From Pseudomonadota bacterium (GTDB lineage Bacteria > Pseudomonadota > Alphaproteobacteria > Rhizobiales > Hyphomicrobiaceae), in assembly GCA_023392135.1 (NCBI GenBank), contig JAEVZQ010000485.1:1-5131 (forward strand): 5,131 nt of DNA, written 5' to 3'. The notes beneath the pieces are model-generated. The model worked only from the letters and a program-made list of their open reading frames with translations. It ran no database searches and was not told where the DNA came from. The position numbers and the translations under genes are program-made. Of the stretch, positions 5,032-5,131 are shown in pieces. Positions within the stretch are counted from its first letter, which is position 1. Every line of letters starts with the position of its first letter.

Positions 5032-5131
5032 TTAGCTTTGGCTAGGAACGAAAGGAGGCTCGATGACATGGCGCTCCCAGCGGGCATCCTTCGGGATCCA
5101 CTGATGATCGGCCTTGCAATAAGGGCAATGG
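5032..5131 (-). CDS. C-terminal end of a small CxxC-containing protein (5' end off window)
   Basis: Thirty-two C-terminal codons and a TAA stop are visible, beginning HCPYCKADHQWIPKDARW and ending VPSQS. The CPYC pair followed by charged and aromatic residues resembles one half of a zinc-ribbon or a redox CxxC motif, as in many small uncharacterised alphaproteobacterial proteins. No second cysteine pair is visible in this part; it might lie upstream, off the window. A small hairpin lies just after the stop. Two other frames are also open here, and a plus-strand ATG with a good ribosome site overlaps it, so the assignment is moderate. No function can be given. Confidence 0.5.
   Translation of the reverse strand, partial: HCPYCKADHQWIPKDARWERHVIEPPFVPSQS

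Noticed and set aside
5068..5131. Plus-strand start MALPAGILRDP with AAAGGAGG upstream
   Set aside because: The apparent ribosome site equals Pro-Pro-Phe codons of the minus-strand frame, and that frame has a convincing CPYC motif. Kept as an open question in the findings.

Overview
The window looks like chromosomal DNA from a GC-rich alphaproteobacterium, probably of the Hyphomicrobiales (Bradyrhizobium/Rhodopseudomonas-like). This rests on the GC-rich coding DNA, a soluble GAF–HisKA_2 sensor kinase, a DUF1328 small membrane protein behind an EcfG-like promoter, and the style of the proteins. It is an inference from family content, not a database match. I see no RNA gene, mobile element or CRISPR array.

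Left part (1–1899, minus strand): a compact three-gene operon, transcribed right to left. It encodes a DoxX-family four-helix membrane protein, then a two-domain VOC protein of the CatE type, then an NADPH-dependent FMN reductase of the ChrR type that runs off the left edge. Gaps are 11 and 39 nt and each gene has a good Shine-Dalgarno sequence. The DoxX + CatE pair matches the Bacillus catDE (quinone/catechol response) gene pair, and the added flavin reductase fits the same theme of quinone or electrophile detoxification. This is an inference from family knowledge.

Middle (1900–2948): a 134-nt divergent promoter region separates the operon from a plus-strand LysR-type regulator. The region holds a textbook LysR T-N11-A box (TAATAT-N11-ATATTA, 1983–2005) and, just before the regulator's start, a second perfect dyad (CACACCA-T-TGGTGTG, 2009–2023). 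The layout predicts that the regulator controls both itself and the detoxification operon.

Right part (2995–5131): convergent to the regulator, on the minus strand, is an orphan soluble sensor histidine kinase (GAF + HisKA_2 + HATPase) with a GTG start. A 328-nt intergenic region follows. It contains a dense set of nested inverted repeats (4293–4360) and a probable sigma-EcfG general-stress promoter (GGAAC-N17-AGTT, 4502–4527). That promoter lies in front of a 58-codon DUF1328 membrane-protein gene (4562–4738). A strong hairpin follows that gene. The right edge holds the C-terminal end of a small minus-strand protein with a CPYC motif.
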